Below, piece by piece: positions 8,218-16,423 of a stretch of 35,075 nucleotides of DNA. Source of the DNA: Methyloprofundus sp. (lineage in GTDB: Bacteria; Pseudomonadota; Gammaproteobacteria; Methylococcales; Methylomonadaceae); assembly GCA_014859465.1 (NCBI GenBank), contig JACUUF010000027.1, positions 1-35,075 on the forward strand, in the 5' to 3' direction. Position numbers and translations under genes: made by a program. The notes below the pieces were generated by a model that saw only the letters and a program-made list of their open reading frames with translations, searched no databases and was not told the origin of the DNA. The number at the start of each line of letters is the position of its first letter. Position 1 is the first letter of the stretch.

Positions 8218-10854
8218 TTACTCTTTTGATGTCCCAGAACCCTTACCATCGCTGACATCTTGGATAAATTTAGATTTTAGCTTCTTAAAGGCTGACCATA
8301 GGGTAGTATCCATGACCACTTGATTACCAATGGAAACAATAACCCGGGTTAACTCTGGTATCTTGTTCTTATTTGCAATCATATAAATAGGTTGCACATA
8401 TAAGATCGAGTTATTACCCATAGGTAAAATAACCATTCGTCCTTTGGCTACTGTCGAACCGTGCTGATCCCACAAAGTGAACTGCTCTGAAATTTCAGGG
8501 TTTTGGTCAATCAGGGCTTCAACTTGAGCCGGCCCATTCACTTGGATGTCTTTACCAAATTTGTAGATATTGATGCTCGGTTTGTAATCTTTATTATCAC
8601 AAGTTCCGGTATCTAAAGTACCAGCAACGCCAATCATACTCAAATTACTACGGTTAATGGGCGTCATAGGGTTAATCATAACGAACTCCTCTCTATCGTT
8701 ACAGTGCCCAAAATCCATGGTTTGATAATAAGGCATAACCGGTGCTTTGTTTACCTTAGCAAATTGCCATGTTTCAGCTTGCTCATAAAATAAGGCAGGA
8801 TCTGTTTGATGATACTTGGCATAAACCATCATTTGCATAAAATAGAGCTCACGCGGATAACGCAAATGCTCCCGTAACTCGCCGGGCATAGTATCTAGGC
8901 GATTAAACACGCCGGGGTAGGCAATACGATAAGCATTAATAATCGGATCTTTTGTATCTGAAATATAATATTTTACTGAGCCATCATAGGCATCCACAAC
9001 CACTTTTACCGAGTTACGGATATAGTTAAAATTTTCTGTGCTCGCTAAAAAGTTATCACTAGCAAATTTAGATACTGGATATTTATCCGACAAGGTATAA
9101 GCGTCTTGAATCCAATAAAATCGGTCTTGGGTCATGACCAAGTAAGGGTCTTTATCAAGATGCAAAAAGGGCGTAAGGGTATTGATTCTTTCAATAATAT
9201 TACGTCTTAATAAAACTTTACTCTGCTTAGAAATATTAGTGGAGAAAAAAACCTTCTCGTCGCCCAAGTAAAAAGCAAATAATAACTTTCTAAACATAGA
9301 AGGGATTGGTATGCCTGCTTGCCCTTGATAAGCCTGATTCGCGCTTTTATCTGAGCCGGCTAAACCCATGACATCCAAACCATTAGGGACAATGGCATAA
9401 TCATATTTTTCTTGACCAAAATAAATATCTGGCGTTTTAACAGAAAATCCAACGTTGGATTGCATGTTTAAATCACGTAAATACCATAAAATTGGCTTCC
9501 CAGCGTCTTGCGCGGCAGGGGTTATTACTGCACCATAGCCATGGGTATAACGCAAATGAAGGTTCTCCCAATTTTTGGCCGCCGCCGGCAATTTATTGGT
9601 GTTCAGTTCTCGCGCAGATAAGTTGACTTGTTGAATATGGTTATTCAAGTAGTACCGATCCTCATCGACACTTTCAAAATTATAATAAGGCCGAATGCCT
9701 TGCAATTGCTGATAGCCATCTATTAAATACTCTCTATCCCAAACAGGAATATTCTCAAAACGCCTTTGCGTGCCCCATAACTCAATATCCTTACTTGCAT
9801 CTAGCTTAACTTTATAATCAACAATATTAATGTTTTTTAAATCATAGGCATCAAGAGTTGCTTTAATATTGCTTTCCATAAACGACCCTTCTGTCAGTAC
9901 AGGATTAGGCTTGACAATTAAGGTATTAATTAAGCTGGGAATAAACGCTGTATTTTGTAAGCCTATCGCTAATAAAAAACCACCAATACCAATAAAAACA
10001 GGGACTTTAGAGCGATGTTGTTCGGAGAAAATGTAAATTACAATAGCAACAAATATCGCGATTATAGAAATTATACTGAGCCAGATCAGCGGCAATTGAT
10101 AACGTATCTCAACAAATCCGGGACCAAAAAATACGGGTTCATGTGAGCTGACATACAACAAAGAAAAGCGTTCCAGGAAAAAACCCCAAACCACAAATAA
10201 CGTTACAAAACCAATTAAAATTGTTAAATGAATTTTTACGCCCAGTGGATAAGCTTTATTCTGATTAGGTACAAATATATGCTCCATCCAATAGAGAGCG
10301 GTAACCAGAAAAAACATGATAATAGCGCTATAGAGTAACTCTTGCTGTATCAGCATATAGAATGGATAGGCAAATAAATAAAAACTTACATCCTGCCCAT
10401 AAACTGGCTCAGTAACACCAGATGAACTACCAAAGAAAAACAATAAAGCTGCTTCCCACTGGTTGTAGAAAGGAATAGCAATGACAATAGCTAAGATTAA
10501 GGATAAAGGCGTATAAATCCTTACTGAGCCATACATAAAAGTATCCGCAAACGACTGAAAGCGCCGGCGCTTATCAGCACTTACCAGTACTTCATCGGGA
10601 GGACTTAATCCTAAATAGCGTGAAGCAATCCAGAAATGAAAAAAGAAAATACTGAAAAAGATCAGCGTCACACCACCCGAGAAAATAAACCGGTAGAGTA
10701 GACGTAACCAAAAATAGCCTTCAAAATTAAGCGAACGGAACCACCATAAATCGACGAAAAAATCGAGAAAAACAAAATAAAATAAAATATAGATGATGAC
10801 AGCTAATACTGACAACCCCGTTAAAAAAGCAGGTAACAATTTCCAGTTCCGCAT
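8218..10854 (-). CDS. UPF0182 family large membrane protein
   Basis: An 878-residue protein of the UPF0182 (COG1615) family, whose function is unknown. The first ~315 residues hold about seven membrane helices, beginning LPAFLTGLSVLAVIIYILFY, with family-typical stretches such as FVDLWWFRSLNF and DVSFYLFAYPFY. From about residue 315 follows a large soluble region, probably periplasmic, with the conserved pieces WDREYLIDGYQQLQGIRPYY, RYTHGYG and VDAYDGSVKYYI. The family is commonest in actinobacteria and cyanobacteria and patchier in proteobacteria. The start ATG is preceded by AGAGG six bases upstream and by a good extended -10 promoter. Transcription is monocistronic by position. Confidence 0.85.
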   Translation of the reverse strand: MRNWKLLPAFLTGLSVLAVIIYILFYFVFLDFFVDLWWFRSLNFEGYFWLRLLYRFIFSGGVTLIFFSIFFFHFWIASRYLGLSPPDEVLVSADKRRRFQSFADTFMYGSVRIYTPLSLILAIVIAIPFYNQWEAALLFFFGSSSGVTEPVYGQDVSFYLFAYPFYMLIQQELLYSAIIMFFLVTALYWMEHIFVPNQNKAYPLGVKIHLTILIGFVTLFVVWGFFLERFSLLYVSSHEPVFFGPGFVEIRYQLPLIWLSIISIIAIFVAIVIYIFSEQHRSKVPVFIGIGGFLLAIGLQNTAFIPSLINTLIVKPNPVLTEGSFMESNIKATLDAYDLKNINIVDYKVKLDASKDIELWGTQRRFENIPVWDREYLIDGYQQLQGIRPYYNFESVDEDRYYLNNHIQQVNLSARELNTNKLPAAAKNWENLHLRYTHGYGAVITPAAQDAGKPILWYLRDLNMQSNVGFSVKTPDIYFGQEKYDYAIVPNGLDVMGLAGSDKSANQAYQGQAGIPIPSMFRKLLFAFYLGDEKVFFSTNISKQSKVLLRRNIIERINTLTPFLHLDKDPYLVMTQDRFYWIQDAYTLSDKYPVSKFASDNFLASTENFNYIRNSVKVVVDAYDGSVKYYISDTKDPIINAYRIAYPGVFNRLDTMPGELREHLRYPRELYFMQMMVYAKYHQTDPALFYEQAETWQFAKVNKAPVMPYYQTMDFGHCNDREEFVMINPMTPINRSNLSMIGVAGTLDTGTCDNKDYKPSINIYKFGKDIQVNGPAQVEALIDQNPEISEQFTLWDQHGSTVAKGRMVILPMGNNSILYVQPIYMIANKNKIPELTRVIVSIGNQVVMDTTLWSAFKKLKSKFIQDVSDGKGSGTSKE

Positions 10855-10886
10855 GGAAGCCTCTTAAAAATAAAATGTTATGGCCT

Positions 10887-10915
10887 ATTATAGCAACAAC
10901 ATGAACATTACAGTT
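10887..10915 (-). promoter_or_regulatory. Extended -10 promoter of the UPF0182 gene
   Basis: On the minus strand the sequence reads TTGCTATAATAGG. TATAAT at 10892-10887 is a perfect -10 and is preceded by TG plus one base, the extended -10 signature. The -35 region (AACTGT at 10915-10910) is poor, as is common for extended -10 promoters. The start site would be about 25 bases upstream of the ATG at 10854. Confidence 0.6.
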
Positions 10916-11030
10916 TTCATTTAAATGCTCACAAAGCTATAAACTCATCTTTCTTGTTAAATCTTGGCTGGCAGCTTACCAGGGGCTATTTAGCCGGCCA
11001 TTATTGAATACTGGCTTGCCCTAGCGTCAC

Positions 11031-11122
11031 GTAAATATTCAGACACCCCTGTATTTATTGACCTCATCCCAACCTTCTCCCTCAGGGAGAAGGAGATAAG
11101 CAGAGGATCTCTGAATATTTAC
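11031..11122. repeat. 92-bp MITE-like element with 13-bp terminal inverted repeats
   Basis: The ends GTAAATATTCAGA (11031-11043) and TCTGAATATTTAC (11110-11122) are perfect inverted repeats. Inside, CCTTCTCCCT-C-AGGGAGAAGG is a second, nested palindrome with 10-bp arms and a 1-base loop. The element has no coding capacity. A truncated copy lies at 1418-1475. It resembles a non-autonomous mobile or REP-like palindromic unit; no matching transposase is identifiable in the window. Confidence 0.7.
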
Positions 11123-11200
11123 AGCGGCACGGCTATTAAGTTAACGAATGTCATTGAAAAATAATCTATCGTGGCAAGGGCTCTATTTATTATCGATTAG

Positions 11201-11397
11201 CTAAGCAACGTACATAAAACAATTTCGACAAGTACCGTATAAAATAACCAATAACATAAACAAATTAAACTAAAAAATAGGGCACTCATAACTTGAGCAA
11301 GAATAAAAAAGCTTTAGCTTTTTTTGGCAGGTACAGCAATAGCTAAAGCTATTGCACTCCGTATCAAATGTCGAACTCAATAAATGCTCATTGCTAA
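11201..11397. repeat. ~196-bp two-hairpin repeat, copy A
   Basis: It begins CTAAGCAACGTACATAAAAC and ends TGCTCATTGCTAA. It aligns over its whole length with 29575-29770, at roughly four-fifths identity by eye. It contains two hairpins: AAAAAAGCT/AGCTTTTTT around TT, and AATAGCT/AGCTATT around AA. There is no open frame of note. With the element at 11031-11122 it fills most of the 585-bp gap between the UPF0182 promoter and the LOG gene. Confidence 0.75.
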
Positions 11398-11439
11398 GCT
11401 AGCAACTCATTGTTCCCAGGCAATATTTAGCGACTAATC

Positions 11440-12162
11440 TTACACAGCTAAATCGTTATCCTTAGGCCCCATTTGACGCTGCTCTTGTTTCCATGCTCGA
11501 TGCTCTAACATAATCTCTAACACTTCCTGAGGATCATCGGTCACTTTAATATAGTTTAAATCTTCAAGTGAAATGGTTTCATATTGCACTAATGTGCTTT
11601 TAAGCCAATCAACTAAGCCGCCCCAAAAATCACAACCAAACAGAATGAGCGGTAAAGGATAAATTTTATGCGTTTGCATTAAAGTTAAAGACTCAAAAAA
11701 CTCATCTAAAGTACCAAACCCACCGGGCATACAAACATAACCTATGGAGTAACGCACAAACATAACTTTACGTACAAAGAAATAGCGAAAACCCAATGAA
11801 ACCGTTTGATAAGGATTAGGCGCTTGTTCTTGAGGTAACTCAATATTAAGCCCGACCGTCTTCTGATGTTTGAGAAAAGCCCCTTTATTAGCCGCTTCCA
11901 TTACTCCGGGACCACCGCCAGTAATAATGGTAAAACCATTTTCGGATAATAACTGAGCGATTTCAGTTGTTTTTTGATAATACGGATTACCGGGTCTTAG
12001 TCGCGCAGAGCCAAAAATAGAAATGCCGTCGCAAATACCTGACAAACGATCAAAGCCTTCGGTGAACTCACTAATAATACGAAAAATTCGCCATGACTGA
12101 TCTCCTTTTAAGTCATCAATAATACTCGCGGAGTCATGATGGATATTAGCGCAATAATTCAT
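11440..12162 (-). CDS. LOG-family nucleotide-processing protein
   Basis: A 240-residue cytosolic protein of the LOG/TIGR00730 Rossmann-fold family. Members cleave cytokinin nucleotide monophosphates or related nucleoside 5'-monophosphates to base plus ribose 5-phosphate; some bacterial members act as nucleotide 5'-monophosphate nucleosidases. Two signatures are clear: GGGPGVMEAANKGA and PGGFGTLDEFFE (PGGxGTxxE). I chose the ATG at 12162 rather than one 14 codons upstream because AAGGAG stands 7-8 bases before it and the longer form would overlap the cytochrome gene. The start lies 7 bases after the cytochrome stop, so the two are coupled. It is the last gene of the pyrimidine cluster; a nucleotide-salvage role fits that place. 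Confidence 0.82.
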   Translation of the reverse strand: MNYCANIHHDSASIIDDLKGDQSWRIFRIISEFTEGFDRLSGICDGISIFGSARLRPGNPYYQKTTEIAQLLSENGFTIITGGGPGVMEAANKGAFLKHQKTVGLNIELPQEQAPNPYQTVSLGFRYFFVRKVMFVRYSIGYVCMPGGFGTLDEFFESLTLMQTHKIYPLPLILFGCDFWGGLVDWLKSTLVQYETISLEDLNYIKVTDDPQEVLEIMLEHRAWKQEQRQMGPKDNDLAV

Positions 12163-12169
12163 TTTATAG

Positions 12170-12478
12170 CTACTCCTTAAGGTTATGCTGCAATACATAC
12201 TCACTTAGCTTACGCATACTCTCGCCTTGTATATTAGGAAAGTTAGGCATAGTTAAACTGCCGGCATTGACTTTATAAGCAATGTATCTAGCATTAATAT
12301 TTTTAGGGTTAATGGACCAATAATACATTTTAGGATTTTCCGGTTCGCCCGAGTGACATCTCGCGCAAGCCTCTAAATAGATAGTTTTGCCCGATGAAGT
12401 GGGTCTGGGGGTGTAGTCATCTGAGCAAGCGACCAAACTTAAAGTTAATATCAATAAACTTAATTGTTTATGCCGCAT
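12170..12478 (-). CDS. Small c-type cytochrome lipoprotein
   Basis: A 102-residue secreted lipoprotein. The signal peptide ends with lipobox LVAC, lipid-modified Cys18. One haem c site, CARCH, is at 38-42, and Met77 in LTMPNFPN is the probable sixth ligand, so this is a class I single-haem cytochrome c anchored to a membrane and facing the periplasm. The mature part is about 85 residues, normal for a minimal cytochrome. It starts 13 bases after pyrC' and its last codons contain the ribosome site of the LOG gene. Its redox partner cannot be named. Confidence 0.82.
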   Translation of the reverse strand: MRHKQLSLLILTLSLVACSDDYTPRPTSSGKTIYLEACARCHSGEPENPKMYYWSINPKNINARYIAYKVNAGSLTMPNFPNIQGESMRKLSEYVLQHNLKE

Positions 12479-12491
12479 AGCCTCACCCCAT

Positions 12492-13772
12492 TTAATTTTC
12501 TGCCGAATAAATTATTTTTCCGGCCTGTATTGTGCAGACGACTTTGCCGTGCATTGTTGCTTGCCAAAACGGAGTATTCTGACCGCGACTTTGCCATGTT
12601 GCAGCGTTTATTTGCCAGCTCTCGCTAGCGTTAAACACACACACATCAGCCATACTGCCAAGCGCTAAATCACCCGCATTAATGCCTAAAATTCGGGCTG
12701 GCTCAGTACTTAATTTTTCGATACCCTGCGCTAAGCTTAAGGTTTTTTGTGCAACCAAACGCAACATTAACGGCAACACCGTTTCTAATGCCGAAATACC
12801 CGGTTCCGTTTCTGGGAATGCACCTAATTTAGCATCGACATCGTGCGGTTGGTGGTCACTGCAAATACTATTAATTGTACCGTTCTGTATACCCACTAGC
12901 AGAGCATCTCTATCTTGCTGGCTACGTAAAGGCGGAATAACATGATAATAGCTATCGTAAGGTTGCATATCCTGGTCAATCAAGTGTAATTGATGCATAG
13001 CAACATCAGCACTAACCGGCAGGCCGGCGGCTTTAGCTTTGGCAATCAAAGCTACTGAGCGCGCACTGCTTAAGCCTTGAAAATGCACACGACACCCGGT
13101 TTGTTCAATTAATTCCATGCACTGCATTAAAGCAATCGTTTCCGCCGCAACAGGTATACCAGGTAATCCATAACGGCTCGCCATCGCACCTTCATGCGCG
13201 CAACCATGATTACTCAGTGATGCTTCTTGAGGGCAATAGATTAATAATAAATTATAGGTTGCCGCGTATTCCATCGCTCGGCGTAAAACCAATAAGTTTT
13301 GCAGTGCATGATGGCCATGACTGACAGCAATACAGCCTGCCTTTTTTAAAGCATGCATGGCGCTAAGCTCAGTACCGGCTAATTTTTGAGTTAATGCGGC
13401 AATAGGGTAAATATGGGGATAGCCACATTTCTCAGCTTTATCCTCAATTAATTCAACAATCGCAACTGAATCGATAACAGGGCAGGTATCAGGCGGAATG
13501 CAAAGGCTGGTAAAACCAGCACTTGCAGCCGCCTTAGTTTCCGATTTCATGGTTGCTTTGTGGCTTTGTCCTGGCTCACGTAAGCGTGCACTCAAATCGA
13601 CAAAACCTGGGCAAACAATATGTCCTTGCGCATTAATGCTGGTCTCAGCAGTAAAACCCTCAGGCGCTTGCATAATGCCGACAATTTTACCATCTGCAAT
13701 ATATAGCGAACCTTGTTGATCAATACCATTTTTCGGGTCAATAATATGCCCATTGACAATTTCAATACGCAT
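12492..13772 (-). CDS. pyrX: Dihydroorotase-like, probably non-catalytic PyrC' subunit
   Basis: A 426-residue amidohydrolase-fold protein of the class I dihydroorotase family. Active enzymes carry a DxHxH metal motif before LREPG. Here it reads DLSARLREPG (59-68), so both metal-binding His are replaced by Ser61 and Arg63. The usual HCED stretch is YCPQE, losing another ligand. This is the pattern of the inactive PyrC'/PyrX protein that assembles with PyrB in Pseudomonas-type aspartate transcarbamoylase dodecamers. Its ATG overlaps the pyrB stop by one base (TAATG), as expected for a stoichiometric partner. A separate active dihydroorotase must exist elsewhere in the genome. It is often annotated as pyrC; that would mislead. 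Confidence 0.85.
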   Translation of the reverse strand: MRIEIVNGHIIDPKNGIDQQGSLYIADGKIVGIMQAPEGFTAETSINAQGHIVCPGFVDLSARLREPGQSHKATMKSETKAAASAGFTSLCIPPDTCPVIDSVAIVELIEDKAEKCGYPHIYPIAALTQKLAGTELSAMHALKKAGCIAVSHGHHALQNLLVLRRAMEYAATYNLLLIYCPQEASLSNHGCAHEGAMASRYGLPGIPVAAETIALMQCMELIEQTGCRVHFQGLSSARSVALIAKAKAAGLPVSADVAMHQLHLIDQDMQPYDSYYHVIPPLRSQQDRDALLVGIQNGTINSICSDHQPHDVDAKLGAFPETEPGISALETVLPLMLRLVAQKTLSLAQGIEKLSTEPARILGINAGDLALGSMADVCVFNASESWQINAATWQSRGQNTPFWQATMHGKVVCTIQAGKIIYSAEN

Positions 13773-14743
13773 TATTCTGTCCCTCTATTGCCATTCATAG
13801 TCATGGATAGAACGGCCATGCGCACCGCAATACCATTACTAACTTGCTGTAAAATAACGGACTGAGGTCCATCAGCGACACTAGACGCAATTTCAACACC
13901 ACGATTTATCGGGCCAGGATGCATAACAATGGCATTTTTATTGGCAATTTTTAGCTTTTCATCAGATAAACCAAAGCATTTAAAATATTCACTTTCACTG
14001 GGTAAAAACGCGCTATTCATACGCTCTTTTTGTAAACGTAACATAATAATTACATCAACATTTTTTAAGCCAGCTTGCAGATCATAATAAACAGAAACCC
14101 CTAAATCTTCGACTTGTGCAGGCAATAAGCTCTTAGGAGCAATGACGCGAACTTCTTCGGCACCGAGCATATTTAAAGCCAGTATCTGCGAACGTGCAAC
14201 GCGTGAATGTAAAATATCGCCAACGATAGCAACGCGTAAGCCAACAAACTGTTGCTTAACTCGGCGAATAGTAAACATATCCAGCATCGCTTGCGTCGGA
14301 TGTTCATGCTGGCCATCGCCGGCATTAATAACATTAATATGCGGTGCGGTATGCTGCGCTATAAAGTGTGCCGCGCCGCTAAGTGAATGGCGTACGACAA
14401 ACATATCAACCTGCATAGCCTCCATATTACGAATAGTATCCAATAAACTTTCGCCTTTTGACGTCGCAGACGTCGCAATATTCATGCTTAATACATCAGC
14501 AGAAAGGCGCGTAGCTGCAAGCTCAAACGTAGCTCGGGTGCGCGTACTATTTTCAAAAAATAAATTAACAATAGTTTTACCGCGCAACAAGGGGAATTTC
14601 TTAATGTTTTGCTCGGCAGCATCGGCAAAAGATTCTGCGGTATCTAAAATTTCGGTCAGTAAGTCCTTATTTAAACCTTCAATACTTAGAAAATGACGTA
14701 ATTTACCTTGTGCGTTTAATTGTAAATTCTCAAGCGCGGTCAT
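13772..14743 (-). CDS. pyrB: Aspartate carbamoyltransferase catalytic subunit
   Basis: A 323-residue enzyme catalysing carbamoyl phosphate + aspartate to carbamoyl aspartate, the committed step of pyrimidine synthesis. The carbamoyl-phosphate loop FFENSTRTR is at 62-70, SKGES at 95-99 supplies the mobile-loop Lys96, and HPTQ is at 148-151. I chose the ATG at 14743, with AAAGGAG just upstream, over a TTG five codons earlier that would lie inside the ribosome site. It overlaps the 3' end of pyrR by 14 bases. No pyrI regulatory gene is adjacent; the partner is the degenerate PyrC' downstream. Confidence 0.95.
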   Translation of the reverse strand: MTALENLQLNAQGKLRHFLSIEGLNKDLLTEILDTAESFADAAEQNIKKFPLLRGKTIVNLFFENSTRTRATFELAATRLSADVLSMNIATSATSKGESLLDTIRNMEAMQVDMFVVRHSLSGAAHFIAQHTAPHINVINAGDGQHEHPTQAMLDMFTIRRVKQQFVGLRVAIVGDILHSRVARSQILALNMLGAEEVRVIAPKSLLPAQVEDLGVSVYYDLQAGLKNVDVIIMLRLQKERMNSAFLPSESEYFKCFGLSDEKLKIANKNAIVMHPGPINRGVEIASSVADGPQSVILQQVSNGIAVRMAVLSMTMNGNRGTE

Positions 14744-15251
14744 ATCGTCTCCTTTCAATCACGGCATCTAATGGCTCTGGCCCGGTTACTTTGATGCGTT
14801 GCCCTTCGGCCAAGGAAATTCTTGCGCCAACACAATCAGGACGAATAGGTACTTGCCTGCCATCGCGCTCAATTAAGACACCTAAAATTACTTGGTTTGG
14901 TCGTCCAAACTCAAAAATTTCATTTAATGCCGCGCGTATTGTTCTTCCAGTATAAAACACATCATCAATCAAGATAATATCGCGTCCTTCTATGGTAAAA
15001 GGGAGCGTGCTTTGTTTCACTTTTGGATGCATACCGATCTGAGAAAAATCATCTCGATAAAAAGAAATATCCAGTGATGCCAAAGGCTCTTTAATATTTA
15101 GCCACTGGTGTATTTTTTCTGCAATCCAAACACCACCAGTATGAATACCGATAACAATAGGATCAGTCACTTGGCGCTGCTCCATAAGCTCAATGAGGGA
15201 TGACTCTAATTGATTTAATAAAACAGGGATTTCAATGTGTTCAATAGCCAT
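14730..15251 (-). CDS. pyrR: PyrR bifunctional regulator / uracil phosphoribosyltransferase
   Basis: A 173-residue phosphoribosyltransferase-fold protein with the PRPP loop [18 protein letters not shown]. PyrR has uracil phosphoribosyltransferase activity. In Gram-positives it also binds pyr mRNA to cause attenuation, while in gammaproteobacteria its regulatory role is less clear. I chose the ATG at 15251 ([12 protein letters not shown]), 5 bases after the ruvX stop, over an upstream TTG inside ruvX. No obvious anti-terminator leader is visible next to it, since it sits mid-operon between ruvX and pyrB. Its 3' end overlaps pyrB. Confidence 0.9.
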   Translation of the reverse strand: MAIEHIEIPVLLNQLESSLIELMEQRQVTDPIVIGIHTGGVWIAEKIHQWLNIKEPLASLDISFYRDDFSQIGMHPKVKQSTLPFTIEGRDIILIDDVFYTGRTIRAALNEIFEFGRPNQVILGVLIERDGRQVPIRPDCVGARISLAEGQRIKVTGPEPLDAVIERRRYDRA

Positions 15252-15256
15252 TTTTA

Positions 15257-15706
15257 TTATTGTTGATTTAACCAAGATTGAAGAATTAATTGCGCTGCCA
15301 ATTGATCTTGAACTGCCCAGAGCTTACTAGCATTCACATACAGGTCATCATACAGCATTTGTTTTGCCTCAAAAGTAGATAAAGCCTCGTCTACTTGAAA
15401 AACAGGAAGATTATAGCGGCCATTTAATTGGCGGCAGAATTTTAACATTCTGGGGGTAATGATATTATCACTGCCATCTGCTTGATGAGACACGCCGACC
15501 ACTAGACCGGTCGGTTGCCATTCGCTAATTAATGCACCGATTTTATGCCAATCCGGGGTTTGATTGAGCGAACGAATAGTCGTCAACGGGCTCGCTGTTT
15601 TAGTCATTAGTTGACCCACGGCTATGCCTATTTTTTTATTGCCAAAATCAAAGCCCAAATAAGCTTCTGATTGTAACCGCGCCAGTATAGGATCTTGTTT
15701 ATGCAT
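15257..15706 (-). CDS. ruvX: RuvX/YqgF RNase H-fold nuclease
   Basis: A 149-residue protein of the YqgF family (putative Holliday-junction resolvase, also implicated in 16S rRNA 5' processing). The N-terminal YLGFDFGNKKIGIAVG is the family's RNase H-like first strand with catalytic Asp, and the C-terminal region has FQVDEALSTFEAKQML, containing the conserved DE. Length is normal. It overlaps the end of yqgE by 8 bases and is followed 5 bases later by pyrR, the arrangement of the conserved yqgE-ruvX-pyrR-pyrB cluster. Confidence 0.92.
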   Translation of the reverse strand: MHKQDPILARLQSEAYLGFDFGNKKIGIAVGQLMTKTASPLTTIRSLNQTPDWHKIGALISEWQPTGLVVGVSHQADGSDNIITPRMLKFCRQLNGRYNLPVFQVDEALSTFEAKQMLYDDLYVNASKLWAVQDQLAAQLILQSWLNQQ

Positions 15707-16265
15707 GGCCCGCTTGCGTGCTTAATAAGTTAATATCTAAACCCATTTTATGTGCAGCGGTATTCCAGCGTTCACTGATTGGGGTATCAAAAACGACACT
15801 TTCATCATAATGCGTATTGAGCCAGGCATTTTCTTTAATTTCTCTTTCCAACTGCTCTTCGCCCCAGCCGGCATAGCCGAGAGCGATTAAAAACTTATGC
15901 GGACCTTGCTTGACGGCAATAGCTTTTAAAATATCGCGTGAGGTTGTTAGCGAAAGCGTATCTGATACAGGGATACTTGATTCCCAATGCTCTTCTGAAG
16001 TTTGATGCAAAACAAAGCCGCGCTCTTGCTGTACTGGACCGCCAGCAAAAACCGGCAGATTGGCTATTTTTCCATCCTCAACGGGGATATTCATTTGCTC
16101 CAAAATATCACCCAATTTCATTTGCAAAGGGTGATTAATAACCAAGCCCAAAGCACCTTCACTATTGTGTTGGCAAATGAAAGTCACACCATGAAAAAAA
16201 TTGGGGTCTTTTAAATTAGGCATGGCAATCAGCAATTGATTTTTAAAGGAGCTAGTTTCTTGCAT
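15699..16265 (-). CDS. YqgE/AlgH family protein (UPF0301)
   Basis: A 188-residue cytosolic protein of the UPF0301 YqgE/AlgH family. It opens with the typical LLIAMPNLKDPNFFHGVTFI and has GALGLVINHPL, VFAGGPVQQERGFVLH and ALGYAGWGEEQLEREI. Its biochemical function is not established; in Pseudomonas the homologue was linked to alginate gene expression. It is the first gene of the cluster, with AAAGG a few bases before the ATG. Confidence 0.9.
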   Translation of the reverse strand: MQETSSFKNQLLIAMPNLKDPNFFHGVTFICQHNSEGALGLVINHPLQMKLGDILEQMNIPVEDGKIANLPVFAGGPVQQERGFVLHQTSEEHWESSIPVSDTLSLTTSRDILKAIAVKQGPHKFLIALGYAGWGEEQLEREIKENAWLNTHYDESVVFDTPISERWNTAAHKMGLDINLLSTQAGHA

Positions 16266-16301
16266 AAACCTTTATTTCCTAAGTAGTTATTTATCGGAAT
16301 C

Positions 16302-16307
16302 GTTATA
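16302..16307 (-). promoter_or_regulatory. Candidate -10 box for the yqgE-pyrB cluster
   Basis: TATAAC on the minus strand, about 35 bases upstream of the yqgE ATG, is the best -10-like hexamer in the short gap. No convincing -35 is seen at 17 bases, so this is a weak call. Confidence 0.3.
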
Positions 16308-16423
16308 CTGCTTATGAAGCTATTAATAATGACGACAATACAATGTTTTCAAAACGCTTGATAGCGCTTTATTGTATTTTGCCTAATAAAATCGCTATTT
16401 TTAAGTGAGTCAATTCTATGCGG

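Noticed and set aside
8173-8220. Possible frameshifted tail after the UPF0182 stop (LLQEQRLIKDKGKK)
   Set aside because: UPF0182 C-termini are variable and the normal stop gives a complete protein; the tail is too short to argue for a frameshift.
14142-14696. 184-codon plus-strand open frame
   Set aside because: Entirely antisense to pyrB, whose catalytic motifs are intact.
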